Of a DNA stretch of 9,831 nt, positions 1 to 6,816 are shown in pieces. The notes under the pieces are model-generated. The model did not search any database, was not told the origin of the DNA, and saw nothing but the letters and a program-made list of their open reading frames with translations. The position numbers were made by a program, and so were the translations under genes. Source of the DNA: Clostridiales bacterium (lineage in GTDB: Bacteria; Bacillota; Clostridia; Christensenellales; Borkfalkiaceae); assembly GCA_003503945.1 (NCBI GenBank), contig DOCD01000008.1:1-9831 (forward strand), written 5' to 3'. Positions within the stretch are counted from its first letter, which is position 1, and each line of letters starts with the position of its first letter.

Positions 1-25
1 TGCCTTACCGCTTGGCGACACCCCA
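1..25 (-). tRNA. tRNA-Gln, 5' part only (cut by the window edge)
   Basis: Read on the minus strand, this begins TGGGGTGTCGCCAAGCGG and ends TAAGGCA. That is the acceptor 5' strand, the linker and the complete D arm (GCC...GGC closing AAGCGGTAA) of a bacterial glutamine tRNA, including the U at position 1 that is typical of tRNA-Gln. The anticodon, T arm and 3' end lie beyond base 1. The isotype rests on resemblance to known bacterial tRNA-Gln 5' halves; the anticodon itself cannot be seen. Confidence 0.82.
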
Positions 26-29
26 ATAT

Positions 30-49
30 AAAAGCCGCTATCGGCTTTT
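30..49. terminator. 8-bp stem-loop just upstream of tRNA-Gln
   Basis: AAAAGCCG (30-37) pairs perfectly with CGGCTTTT (42-49) around a CTAT loop. On the minus strand the stem ends in a TTTT run followed by ATAT, only 4 nt before the mature 5' end of the tRNA. It resembles a small intrinsic terminator that would stop read-through from the ktr operon. However, if the promoter proposed at 58-86 is real, the stem would instead lie in the tRNA precursor leader. The sequence alone does not decide between these. Confidence 0.4.
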
Positions 50-57
50 GCTTAATT

Positions 58-86
58 ATTATATATAAACAATCGCAAAATTACAA
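58..86 (-). promoter_or_regulatory. Candidate promoter for tRNA-Gln
   Basis: On the minus strand there is TTGTAA (81-86), a 17-bp spacer, and a perfect TATAAT (58-63). Transcription would start near base 51, about 25 nt before the tRNA. The -35 element is only 4/6 and overlaps the foot of the ktrA terminator hairpin at 83-100. This is a motif match only. Confidence 0.42.
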
Positions 87-100
87 GCATTTTTGCTTGT
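83..100 (-). terminator. Probable terminator of the ktrB-ktrA transcript
   Basis: ACAAGCA (83-89) and TGCTTGT (94-100) form a perfect 7-bp stem with a 4-nt loop, 30 bases past the ktrA stop codon. On the minus strand it is followed by AATTTT, a modest U tract. On the plus strand it is followed by a longer T run, but no plus-strand gene precedes it. Confidence 0.5.
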
Positions 101-129
101 TTTTCCCTATTTTATTAAAATTAAAATAT

Positions 130-822
130 TCAGTTTGCTTTTTTGGACTTTTTTGCGGGTTTGCTGCCGATGCTGTTTTTGTTTGCGAACGACAGGATTT
201 TTTCCGTAGAACCGAAAACGAGTATGTGATCGCCGGTTTCGAAAACGTAGTTGGGCCCCGGAGAAGGGACTATATTTTTACCCTTTTTGATAAGCAAAAT
301 ATTCAATCCGTATTTCCCGCGCGGGTTTTCGTCGACAAGCGTTTTGCCGCTCCATCTTTCGGGCACGGCGATTTCGAATATGGAGTATTCCGCATCGATT
401 TCGATATAGTCGTACACGCTTTCCGAATTGAGTTTTACTGCAAGCTTCTCGGCGAGGTCGTGGTTGGGATAAACCACTTCGTCGGCGCCTATACGGTATA
501 AAAATTTACGCTGAATTTCGGTGTCGGCGCGCGATACCACCCATTTCGCCCCCAAATCTTTAAGGTTCGAGGTTATTTCGAGGGAGGACTGGAAGTCGTC
601 GCTTATGGCAACGACGCAGACGTTGAACGAGGGGATATCCATTGCTCTTAAATTATCCGCATTCATACAGTTCGCAATCAAAGCGTTGCTGTATTTAGGC
701 GCGAGCGTATTTATAACGTCCTCGTCCTTATCGACAATCATAACCTCGTCGCCCATATTTATGAGCATTTCGCCGAGGGTTTGTCCGAATTTTCCCATTC
801 CTATCAATAAAACCGATTTCAT
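130..822 (-). CDS. ktrA: KtrA/TrkA-type RCK regulatory subunit of potassium uptake
   Basis: Cytosolic gating subunit of a Ktr K+ transporter. RCK proteins of this family form a nucleotide-binding octameric ring under the membrane pore. The 230 residues have an N-terminal RCK_N Rossmann domain with the glycine motif GMGKFG (8-13) and the acidic residue D31 at the end of the second strand. An RCK_C domain follows at about 135-215, containing the KYGLNILLIKK segment (170-180). In Firmicutes KtrA this region forms the dimer interface that can bind cyclic di-AMP; binding here is inferred. The length matches single-RCK KtrA/KtrC rather than the double-RCK TrkA of E. coli. The tail is lysine-rich (KPAKKSKKAN). 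The gene starts 25 nt after ktrB with an AGG ribosome site, so the two are almost certainly co-transcribed. Naming ktrA rather than ktrC is a convention. Confidence 0.9.
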   Translation of the reverse strand: MKSVLLIGMGKFGQTLGEMLINMGDEVMIVDKDEDVINTLAPKYSNALIANCMNADNLRAMDIPSFNVCVVAISDDFQSSLEITSNLKDLGAKWVVSRADTEIQRKFLYRIGADEVVYPNHDLAEKLAVKLNSESVYDYIEIDAEYSIFEIAVPERWSGKTLVDENPRGKYGLNILLIKKGKNIVPSPGPNYVFETGDHILVFGSTEKILSFANKNSIGSKPAKKSKKAN

Positions 823-847
823 AATGTTTACCTGTTAAAAATATATT

Positions 848-2200
848 TTACCCGATTAGCAATGAATCTACGGGTTTTCTTATTTCCGCCGTGGTTTTCT
901 TTTCGCCGAGCGCGAGGGCAAGGGTAAGTATGCCCACTCTGCCGGCGTACATTAAAAATATTATAATTATTTTCGAGGGTATTGCCAAATCCGGCGTAAG
1001 CGAAAGGCTTAAACCCGTATTGCTCAGCGCGGAAACGCATTCGAAAAGCACGGCTTTGAACGTGACTTCGGGCTGAATTGCGCATATCGCCGTGGCGGAT
1101 ACCATAACAAACATAAGGCACGCTGCGAGTATTGCAAGCGCCTGAGAAAGCAGCGAATAATCTATGCGTTTTTTACCGATGTTTATATCTCTGTGTCCGC
1201 GAAAAACAGCAAGCATACCCATAATAATTACGGTGAAAGTGCCGACGCGTATGCCGCCCGCGGTCGAGCCCGAACCTCCGCCGATAAACATCAGCAACAC
1301 CGTTAAAATGTAGCCGCTTTCCGAAAATAACGCGTAATCGGCGTTGGAAAAGCCCGCGGTGCGGGGGGTCATTGAATTGAAAAGAGAAGCAAGCACGAGT
1401 TCCCCGAAATTAAAATCGGCATAAGCGGGGTTGTTGCGTTCGAATAAGACGAACAGCGCGGTGCCGCCTAATAGAAGTACGGTATTTACGAGCAAAACGA
1501 CCTTTGTGTTCAACTGAAATTTTTTAACATTGAACTTGCAGTCGATTACGTCTCCCCAGACGCAAAAGCCGAGTCCGCCCAGATAAATCAATCCCGTAAC
1601 CGTTAAGGAAACGAGCGGGTCGCGGGCATACGCCGAAAGCGAAATAAACAGTCCGTTTTCGGGGCTGCCCATTAAGTCGAACCCCGCGTTACAGAACGCC
1701 GAAACGGAGTGCCATACCGAAAAATACACACCGTTTGCCGCGCCGAAGTCGGGTATAAATCTTATCATAAGCAGCAGCGCGCCCAGCCCTTCGCATATGA
1801 ACGTACCTATGACAATTCTTTTGAGAAGGGTGGATAGCCCTTTCATATTACCCCTTGAATCCATTATGAAGGCGTTGCGGCTGCCGAGCCCCATGCCGTG
1901 TTTAAATATAAGGAACAGTGCGGATACGAGGGTCATAAACCCCAGCCCGCTCGCCTGAATCAGAAAAAGGATAACAAGCTGTCCGAACAACGTCCAGTGC
2001 GTGGCTGTATCGAACGGAACGAGCCCCGTGATACATACGGCGGAAGCGGCGGTGAACAGCGCGTCAAGGTAGGAGGTTTCCTGCCCGTCCTTCGTCGCGC
2101 ACGGCAAAATAAGCAGGATACTTCCTAAAACCGTACCCGCAAGATATGCAAGAGCAAGCAATTGCCATACTGAAATTTTCACCCGTTTTTTAACTTTCAT
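848..2200 (-). CDS. ktrB: KtrB/TrkH-family potassium transporter pore subunit
   Basis: Integral membrane K+ translocating subunit, 450 residues, the usual KtrB length. The four pore loops that build the selectivity filter are visible in order: CITGL (56-60), CNAGF (170-174), TAGF (281-284) and SNTGL (393-397). The flexible glycine-rich gate segment GGGSGSTAGGIR (307-318) and the late MYAGRVGILTL segment (418-428) are also typical. Hydrophobic stretches throughout give the expected eight or so membrane helices. An in-frame TAA lies four codons before the chosen ATG, so translation cannot begin further upstream. No strong Shine-Dalgarno sequence precedes it. It is the first gene of the ktrB-ktrA operon and is driven by a near-ideal promoter at 2324-2352. 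It should import K+, possibly with Na+ coupling as in characterised KtrAB systems. Confidence 0.92.
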   Translation of the reverse strand: MKVKKRVKISVWQLLALAYLAGTVLGSILLILPCATKDGQETSYLDALFTAASAVCITGLVPFDTATHWTLFGQLVILFLIQASGLGFMTLVSALFLIFKHGMGLGSRNAFIMDSRGNMKGLSTLLKRIVIGTFICEGLGALLLMIRFIPDFGAANGVYFSVWHSVSAFCNAGFDLMGSPENGLFISLSAYARDPLVSLTVTGLIYLGGLGFCVWGDVIDCKFNVKKFQLNTKVVLLVNTVLLLGGTALFVLFERNNPAYADFNFGELVLASLFNSMTPRTAGFSNADYALFSESGYILTVLLMFIGGGSGSTAGGIRVGTFTVIIMGMLAVFRGHRDINIGKKRIDYSLLSQALAILAACLMFVMVSATAICAIQPEVTFKAVLFECVSALSNTGLSLSLTPDLAIPSKIIIIFLMYAGRVGILTLALALGEKKTTAEIRKPVDSLLIG

Positions 2201-2233
2201 CTGCCGTCTTTAAGCATATGCGTTTCCGTTAAT

Positions 2234-2249
2234 GTGCTTGCGGAAGCAC
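2234..2249 (-). other. Short stem-loop in the ktrB leader
   Basis: GTGCTT and AAGCAC form a perfect 6-bp stem with a 4-nt loop in the roughly 115-nt 5' untranslated region expected for ktrB. No U tract follows. I see no match to the much longer ydaO-type cyclic di-AMP riboswitch, so no regulatory class is assigned. Confidence 0.3.
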
Positions 2250-2323
2250 TTCTGCCTGTAAATGTATCCGTATTCATTCGATTGTCGGCGCATACGTCGT
2301 CCCGACCGAAATTTACCACCTTA

Positions 2324-2352
2324 ATTATAAGTATTTGCAAATTAATTGTCAA
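2324..2352 (-). promoter_or_regulatory. Consensus promoter of ktrB-ktrA
   Basis: On the minus strand there is a perfect TTGACA (2347-2352), exactly 17 bp, and a perfect TATAAT (2324-2329). It points towards ktrB and predicts a start near base 2317. It overlaps the divergent glmM promoter. Confidence 0.8.
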
Positions 2353-2365
2353 CCATTATTATAAT
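2335..2365 (+). promoter_or_regulatory. Candidate glmM-glmS promoter
   Basis: TTGCAA (2335-2340) is followed by TATTAT at 2357-2362 (16-bp spacer) or by a perfect TATAAT at 2360-2365 (19-bp spacer). The predicted start is near 2370, about 50 nt before the glmM ATG. This also argues against the in-frame TTG at 2346 being the glmM start, because it lies inside the promoter. Confidence 0.55.
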
Positions 2366-2420
2366 ATTAGCTCCGCTTAGCGTTTTCACCATTTTGCGGG
2401 TCGGGGCATATGTTGGTTTT

Positions 2421-3740
2421 ATGGGAAAATATTTCGGAACCGACGGCTTCCGCGGTGAAGCGGGCGTTACAATCACTGCGGAGCACGCCTATAAGGTGGG
2501 GCTTATTTTAGGCTATGTTTTCGGACGACGCAAGGGCAAATGCAGGGCGGTTATCGGCAAGGATACGAGGCTTTCGTCATATATGCTCGAATACGCGCTT
2601 GCTTCGGGGCTGACCGCGGCGGGCGCGGACGCGTATATTCTGCACGTTACGACAACCGCTTCGGTGTCGTACATAACCCGTTGCGACGGCTTCGATTGCG
2701 GGATTATGATTTCCGCGAGCCACAACGTGTTTTCGGATAACGGAATTAAAATATTCAATTCGCAGGGCGAAAAGCTCGAAGACGGAATAATCGCGGTAAT
2801 CGAGGAGTACCTCGACGGCAACGTTTCGGAAATACCGCTTGCAAGCGGCATGAACATAGGGCGTACTGTCGACTACATTTCGGGCAGAAATAGATATATA
2901 GGTCATCTTATTTCTCTTTCCGCGTGCTCCTACAAGGGATTAAGAGTGGGGCTCGACGCCGCGAACGGCAGCGCGTTTATGATTGCCCGAAGCGTTTTCG
3001 ACGCGCTCGGCGCGAAAACTTTTCTGATAGGTGCGTCGCCCAACGGGTTGAACGTAAACGATGGCGTAGGCTCGACGCATATCGAGCGGCTTGCCGAGCT
3101 CGTCAAGACTAATTCGCTCGATCTAGGCTTTGCTTTCGACGGCGACGCAGACAGATGCATAGTCGTCGACGAGCACGGCGTAGTGCTGACGGGCGACGAA
3201 CAGCTTTTTATCGCCGCCGAGTATTTAAAATCGCGCGGGGAGCTGTTCGGGGATAAAATTGTTTGCACTGTAATGAGCAACGGCGGGCTCGTCAAAAGCC
3301 TCAAGGCAAGCGGGATAAGCTGCTCGTTGTGCGGCGTCGGCGACAAAAACGTCTGCGACGAAATGAACAGGACGGGTGCGGTTCTTGGCGGCGAGCGCAG
3401 CGGACACATAGTCTTTTCCAAATACGAAACCACGGGCGACGGGCTCGTGAGCGCGATAATGCTTATGGAGGCGGTCGTCGAAAACAAGTGCCACGTTTCC
3501 GAGCTGTTGAAGGGTTACAGGGCGATGCCGCAGGTTCTCGTCAATATTTCCGTCGACGACAAGGTGGGGGCGGTGCGCCGAATAGCCGATGCTGCGGAAA
3601 AGCTTGAAAAAAGCCTTGACGTGCGGCTCGTCGTCAGGGCTTCGGGCACCGAACCTCTCATTCGCATAATGGCGGAGGGCGAAAGCTACGAAAACTGCGT
3701 CGAAGCGTGCGCGCGTATTCGCGAGAAAATCGAAAACTGA
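2421..3740 (+). CDS. glmM: Phosphoglucosamine mutase GlmM
   Basis: Interconverts glucosamine-6-phosphate and glucosamine-1-phosphate in the cytosolic pathway to UDP-N-acetylglucosamine. The ATG at 2421 gives 439 residues and the canonical N-terminus MGKYFGTDGFRG; an in-frame TTG at 2346 would add 25 uncharacteristic residues. Landmarks: the active-site phosphoserine loop ISASHN (97-102, S100), the Mg-binding loop DGDADR (240-245), the sugar-binding GGERSGH (323-329), and the phosphate-binding RASGTEPLIRIM (406-417). Two normally conserved spots differ: the usual PTPAV is TTTASV (77-82), and the residue after SASHN is V103 instead of proline. The catalytic residues are intact, so it is probably active. 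The ribosome site is weak (GGGG 15-18 nt upstream). It is co-transcribed with glmS 17 nt downstream. Confidence 0.93.
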   Translation: MGKYFGTDGFRGEAGVTITAEHAYKVGLILGYVFGRRKGKCRAVIGKDTRLSSYMLEYALASGLTAAGADAYILHVTTTASVSYITRCDGFDCGIMISASHNVFSDNGIKIFNSQGEKLEDGIIAVIEEYLDGNVSEIPLASGMNIGRTVDYISGRNRYIGHLISLSACSYKGLRVGLDAANGSAFMIARSVFDALGAKTFLIGASPNGLNVNDGVGSTHIERLAELVKTNSLDLGFAFDGDADRCIVVDEHGVVLTGDEQLFIAAEYLKSRGELFGDKIVCTVMSNGGLVKSLKASGISCSLCGVGDKNVCDEMNRTGAVLGGERSGHIVFSKYETTGDGLVSAIMLMEAVVENKCHVSELLKGYRAMPQVLVNISVDDKVGAVRRIADAAEKLEKSLDVRLVVRASGTEPLIRIMAEGESYENCVEACARIREKIEN

Positions 3741-3757
3741 GCGGACGGGGGTTTTAT

Positions 3758-5521
3758 ATGTGCGGAATTATAGGTTACACGGGCGGCAAGGCCGCCGCAA
3801 AAATAATATACGAGGGGCTGAAACGGCTGGAATACAGAGGGTATGACTCCGCCGGCATATCTGTGCTTTGCGACAGTGAAATAAGGACGGTGAAACGCCT
3901 CGGCAGGGTGTCCGCGCTGGGCGGCTTTCTCGGAAAAATGCACGGGAGCACGGGTATAGGGCATACCCGCTGGGCAACCCACGGCAAGCCCTCCGACGAA
4001 AACGCTCACCCGCATAACTCGGGTATGTTTTCAATCGTCCATAACGGAATAATCGAAAACTATTCGCAGCTTAAAAGCGAATACCTGTTGGGCGAAAGTT
4101 TTTTATCCGATACCGACAGCGAAGTTATCGTAAAGCTTTTAAATAAGTTTTACGACGGCGACTTGCCGTCCTCCCTGGCACGCGTATGCGGACTATTGCG
4201 CGGTTCGTACGCGCTTGCCGTAATATGCGCGCAGTTCGACGGAATTGCGGTCGCAAAGCGCGGCAGTCCCGTTATAATCGGATACGGCGAAAACGAAAAC
4301 TTTGTAGCGAGCGATTTGCCGGCGCTTGCGGGAATGTGCAAAAACGTAGCCGTTTTAAACGACGGCGATATCGCGCTTTTAACGGCTGACGGTGTAGCGA
4401 TTTTCGACGAGAACCTTCAAGGGGTTATCCGCGAAATACTGCCAAACCCCGCAAAGCCCGCCGACCTCGAGCTTAGCGGCTGCCCGCACTATATGCTCAA
4501 AGAAATAAGGGAAGTCCCCGCGGCGATAGAGCGGACGTGTCAAGCGTACGCGTACGTCGAAAACTCCGTAAAAAAGGCGCTTGCGGGCGTCGACAGAGTG
4601 ATAATTACGGGTTGCGGCACGGCTTATAACAGCGGGCTTGCCGCAAAGAGGTACATAGAGAGCTTTGCTCGAATCCCCGCAGAAGCGGAAATAGCGGGGG
4701 AATTCAGGTATAAAAACCCCGTCGTTACTTCGCGTACGGCGGTAATTGCGGTAAGCCAGAGCGGCGAAACCGCAGACACGGTGGAGGCGGCGGAGCTCGC
4801 CTTATCGCTGGGCGCGAAAGTTATCGCGGTAACAAATTCGCCATACTCGCGCCTTACGCGGTGCGCGGACGTCGTCGTTCCCGTGGAGGCGGGCTGCGAA
4901 ATATGCGTTGCCGCGACGAAGAGTTATTCGGGGCAGATTACGGCGCTTTATATGATTGCCCGCACGCTCGCGGGCTTCTCCGCGCAAAGCTCGGCGGATA
5001 GAATAGCGCCATTCCCCGCTTTGTGCGCTCAAACTGCGGAAAGGGAGGATATCGACGGGCTTGCGGATATGTGCGCCCGCTCGTACGGGACGTACTTTCT
5101 GGGCAGGGATACCGATTATGCCGTGGCACAAGAGGGAAGCCTTAAATTAAAGGAAGTATCCTACGTGCCGAGCGAGGGCTATCCCGCGGGCGAGTTGAAG
5201 CACGGCACGCTTGCGCTTATCGATATACGCACCGTAAGCGTGTTTATAATAACCCGCCCCGATCTTGCTGAAAAGTGCTCGAACGCCGTCGAACAGGTTC
5301 TGTCGCGCAAAGGCAAAGCGGCGGTAATTACCAACGTTACGGAGGTTGCCGAGCGGTTTAAAGACAGGGCGTACGTAATTGAAATCCCGCCTTGCGACGA
5401 GTGGCTTTCACCGCTGGTATCGTCGGAGGTATTGCAGCTTCTCGCATACAAAACTGCGCTTTTATTAGACCGCGACCCCGACAAGCCCCGCAACCTTGCA
5501 AAGAGCGTTACGGTGGAGTAG
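3758..5521 (+). CDS. glmS: Glutamine--fructose-6-phosphate aminotransferase GlmS
   Basis: Makes glucosamine-6-phosphate from fructose-6-phosphate and glutamine, the committed step of hexosamine synthesis; GlmM uses its product. The start at 3758 places the catalytic cysteine at position 2 (MCGIIGYTGG), which must become N-terminal, and a GGGGG ribosome site lies 6 nt upstream. The glutaminase domain (about 1-220) shows HTRWATHG (69-76), HNG (95-97) and SDTDSE (117-122). Two SIS sugar-isomerase domains follow, with GCGTAYNSG (285-293), SQSGETADT (333-341), SEGYPAGELKHG (472-483), and the C-terminal LAKSVTVE with catalytic lysine K582. Length is 587 residues, slightly short of the usual 600-610. 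The 17-nt gap after glmM leaves no room for a glmS ribozyme. A strong hairpin terminator follows. Confidence 0.96.
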   Translation: MCGIIGYTGGKAAAKIIYEGLKRLEYRGYDSAGISVLCDSEIRTVKRLGRVSALGGFLGKMHGSTGIGHTRWATHGKPSDENAHPHNSGMFSIVHNGIIENYSQLKSEYLLGESFLSDTDSEVIVKLLNKFYDGDLPSSLARVCGLLRGSYALAVICAQFDGIAVAKRGSPVIIGYGENENFVASDLPALAGMCKNVAVLNDGDIALLTADGVAIFDENLQGVIREILPNPAKPADLELSGCPHYMLKEIREVPAAIERTCQAYAYVENSVKKALAGVDRVIITGCGTAYNSGLAAKRYIESFARIPAEAEIAGEFRYKNPVVTSRTAVIAVSQSGETADTVEAAELALSLGAKVIAVTNSPYSRLTRCADVVVPVEAGCEICVAATKSYSGQITALYMIARTLAGFSAQSSADRIAPFPALCAQTAEREDIDGLADMCARSYGTYFLGRDTDYAVAQEGSLKLKEVSYVPSEGYPAGELKHGTLALIDIRTVSVFIITRPDLAEKCSNAVEQVLSRKGKAAVITNVTEVAERFKDRAYVIEIPPCDEWLSPLVSSEVLQLLAYKTALLLDRDPDKPRNLAKSVTVE

Positions 5522-5533
5522 ACAAGATAATCA

Positions 5534-5566
5534 AACGAAACCGAGCATAAACCGCTCGGTTTCGTT
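5534..5566 (+). terminator. Terminator hairpin after glmS
   Basis: AACGAAACCGAGC (5534-5546) pairs with GCTCGGTTTCGTT (5554-5566) in a perfect 13-bp stem with a 7-nt loop, beginning 12 nt after the glmS stop. The following U tract is poor (ATCTGTAT), but the stem strength and position fit an end of the glmMS transcript. Confidence 0.7.
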
Positions 5567-5587
5567 ATCTGTATAAAGCATACAATA

Positions 5588-5627
5588 AAAGGCGAATCCG
5601 TCTCCTACCGGAAACGGGTTCGCCTTT
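5588..5627 (-). terminator. Terminator hairpin after the DUF4062 gene, possibly bidirectional
   Basis: AAAGGCGAATCCGT (5588-5601) pairs with ACGGGTTCGCCTTT (5614-5627): 14 bp with one G-T pair and a 12-nt loop. On the minus strand the stem runs into TTTTATTG, a usable U tract, 42 bases after the DUF4062 stop. On the plus strand it could act as a second stop for glmS transcripts. Its right arm can alternatively pair with 5641-5648. Confidence 0.65.
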
Positions 5628-5668
5628 AACTTGTTTGGTGACCCGTTTTCAGTCTTATTCGAATACGC

Positions 5669-6637
5669 TTAAAACGGAATATCACTATCGTCATCAAATG
5701 GCGATTTTATCTCTTCTTCTTCCCAAATAATATAAGATTTTAATTTTTCTTTATTTCTAATATCTTTTAGTATATTGTTTTCATCAAACAACTCTTCTGA
5801 TAGTTTTAGAGTTTGCCGCATAGAAATTGTTATTCGGGTATAAACTCTTATCAAATCAGGTAACTCTTGCTCTATTGTGAACCCTAATAATTGCATAAAT
5901 TCATCAATAGTATCAATGTCATTTAAATACAAATATGATTTTGATAAGCCTAAGTGGTTTCTTATAATTTGCAAAGGCACTTTGTTAACCAAAACAGAAC
6001 AGTTAAATTTATCTACAAATTGGTCTTGTTGTTCAACAAAATTGTCTAACATTATCTTCATTCTATCCGCAGTTTCTTGCAAATCATACATAGTTGTACC
6101 ATTAGTTAATGTAGCTTCCTTAGTTAATAATCGTTGAAACATACCTGCAAACTGTGATTTTAAATTTTCAATAATATCACTTGTATCATCAAAAGCAGTT
6201 ATTGGATTGTTTTTAACAGTTTGTTTTAATTCAGCTATAAATTCGTGAATTTTAATATTATCAGCGAACGCAGGAATGAAATTGTTATCTTTATTTTTTA
6301 GATAGGTTGCATTTTCCACATAAACATCTTTCATAATAAAGATAAAAATCTTCTTTCTATCTTTCATTGCGGCTTTTAATTCATTCATTGTAATAGAATA
6401 ATCATTACCTATTGACTGTGAGCCGAAATGATTTCCTATAATACAAACTAAAATATCACAGTTAGAAATCTCATTATAACAATCATTTTCTAATGGTTCG
6501 TTTTGAGTATATGCCACGCCCGCCCTTTCGTGCATAACAGGCTCATAACCTAAACCTTTAATAAATTCTGCTAAATTACTTCTTTCCTGTTTTAAATCAT
6601 AATATGTTGAACTGATAAAAACCTTAGGTACAGCCAT
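5669..6637 (-). CDS. DUF4062-domain (TIR-like) protein with an SSB-like C-terminal tip
   Basis: A 322-residue cytosolic protein with no signal peptide or membrane segment. The N-terminal domain (about 4-105) is DUF4062: VFISSTYYDLKQER (6-19), DILVCIIGNHFGS (61-73) and SITMNELKAA (81-90), with E86 where TIR-like and deoxyribosyltransferase-like folds carry their catalytic glutamate. DUF4062 is often the N-terminal domain of large defence ATPases, but here no Walker motif follows. The rest (about 150-300) looks helical and is unrecognised. The last residues are very acidic and end SPFDDDSDIPF, closely resembling the DDDIPF tip by which SSB recruits replication and repair proteins. A strong GGAGG ribosome site lies 6 nt upstream. 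It has its own promoter, divergent from the methyltransferase operon. NAD cleavage or nucleotide-processing activity and a role in phage defence are inferred from the fold and context only. Confidence 0.8.
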   Translation of the reverse strand: MAVPKVFISSTYYDLKQERSNLAEFIKGLGYEPVMHERAGVAYTQNEPLENDCYNEISNCDILVCIIGNHFGSQSIGNDYSITMNELKAAMKDRKKIFIFIMKDVYVENATYLKNKDNNFIPAFADNIKIHEFIAELKQTVKNNPITAFDDTSDIIENLKSQFAGMFQRLLTKEATLTNGTTMYDLQETADRMKIMLDNFVEQQDQFVDKFNCSVLVNKVPLQIIRNHLGLSKSYLYLNDIDTIDEFMQLLGFTIEQELPDLIRVYTRITISMRQTLKLSEELFDENNILKDIRNKEKLKSYIIWEEEEIKSPFDDDSDIPF

Positions 6638-6684
6638 TATTTTCCTCCGTAAAATGATACAGCATAGTTAAATATTATTTCACT

Positions 6685-6713
6685 ATCATATAAACCAAAA
6701 AATATTAGGTCAA
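6685..6713 (-). promoter_or_regulatory. Promoter of the DUF4062 gene
   Basis: On the minus strand there is TTGACC (6708-6713), a 17-bp spacer, and TATGAT (6685-6690), each one mismatch from consensus. It predicts a leader of about 40 nt before the ATG at 6637. Confidence 0.65.
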
Positions 6714-6759
6714 ACGCTTTTTTGCATTATGCTCATCTTTAAAACTTTATATAAATGGC

Positions 6760-6788
6760 TTGCATATTTCCGTAAAAAGAAATATAAT
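6760..6788 (+). promoter_or_regulatory. Candidate promoter of the methyltransferase operon
   Basis: TTGCAT (6760-6765), a 17-bp spacer, and a perfect TATAAT (6783-6788), 28 nt before the start codon of the first methyltransferase. The -35 is weak (3/6), which would fit a regulated promoter. The in-frame TTG at 6760 lies within it, supporting the downstream ATG as the true start. Confidence 0.5.
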
Positions 6789-6793
6789 ATTTC
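6779..6793. promoter_or_regulatory. Palindrome over the methyltransferase -10 box (possible operator)
   Basis: GAAATAT and ATATTTC flank a single A: a perfect 15-bp inverted repeat covering the whole TATAAT element. A protein bound here would block the promoter. The helix-turn-helix at the N-terminus of the encoded methyltransferase is a candidate binder (inference). AT-rich palindromes also occur by chance. Confidence 0.3.
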
Positions 6794-6816
6794 TAACAAG
6801 CGAAATGAGGTGCTTT

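Noticed and set aside
97..501. Plus-strand 134-codon open frame over ktrA
   Set aside because: It runs antisense to a clear ktrA gene, matches no family, and has no ribosome site.
2201..2317. Cyclic di-AMP (ydaO/yuaA) riboswitch in the ktrB leader
   Set aside because: Such riboswitches often precede ktr genes, but the leader here is short and shows only one 6-bp hairpin. The conserved ydaO core sequences were not found.
2346..2420. Longer GlmM from a TTG start at 2346
   Set aside because: The extra 25 residues are not family-like, and the TTG lies within the promoter. MGKYFGTDGFRG at 2421 is the canonical start.
3741..3757. Possible glmS ribozyme before glmS
   Set aside because: The gap after glmM is only 17 nt, and the glmM leader is about 50 nt. 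Neither can hold the roughly 150-nt ribozyme, and none of its core is recognisable.
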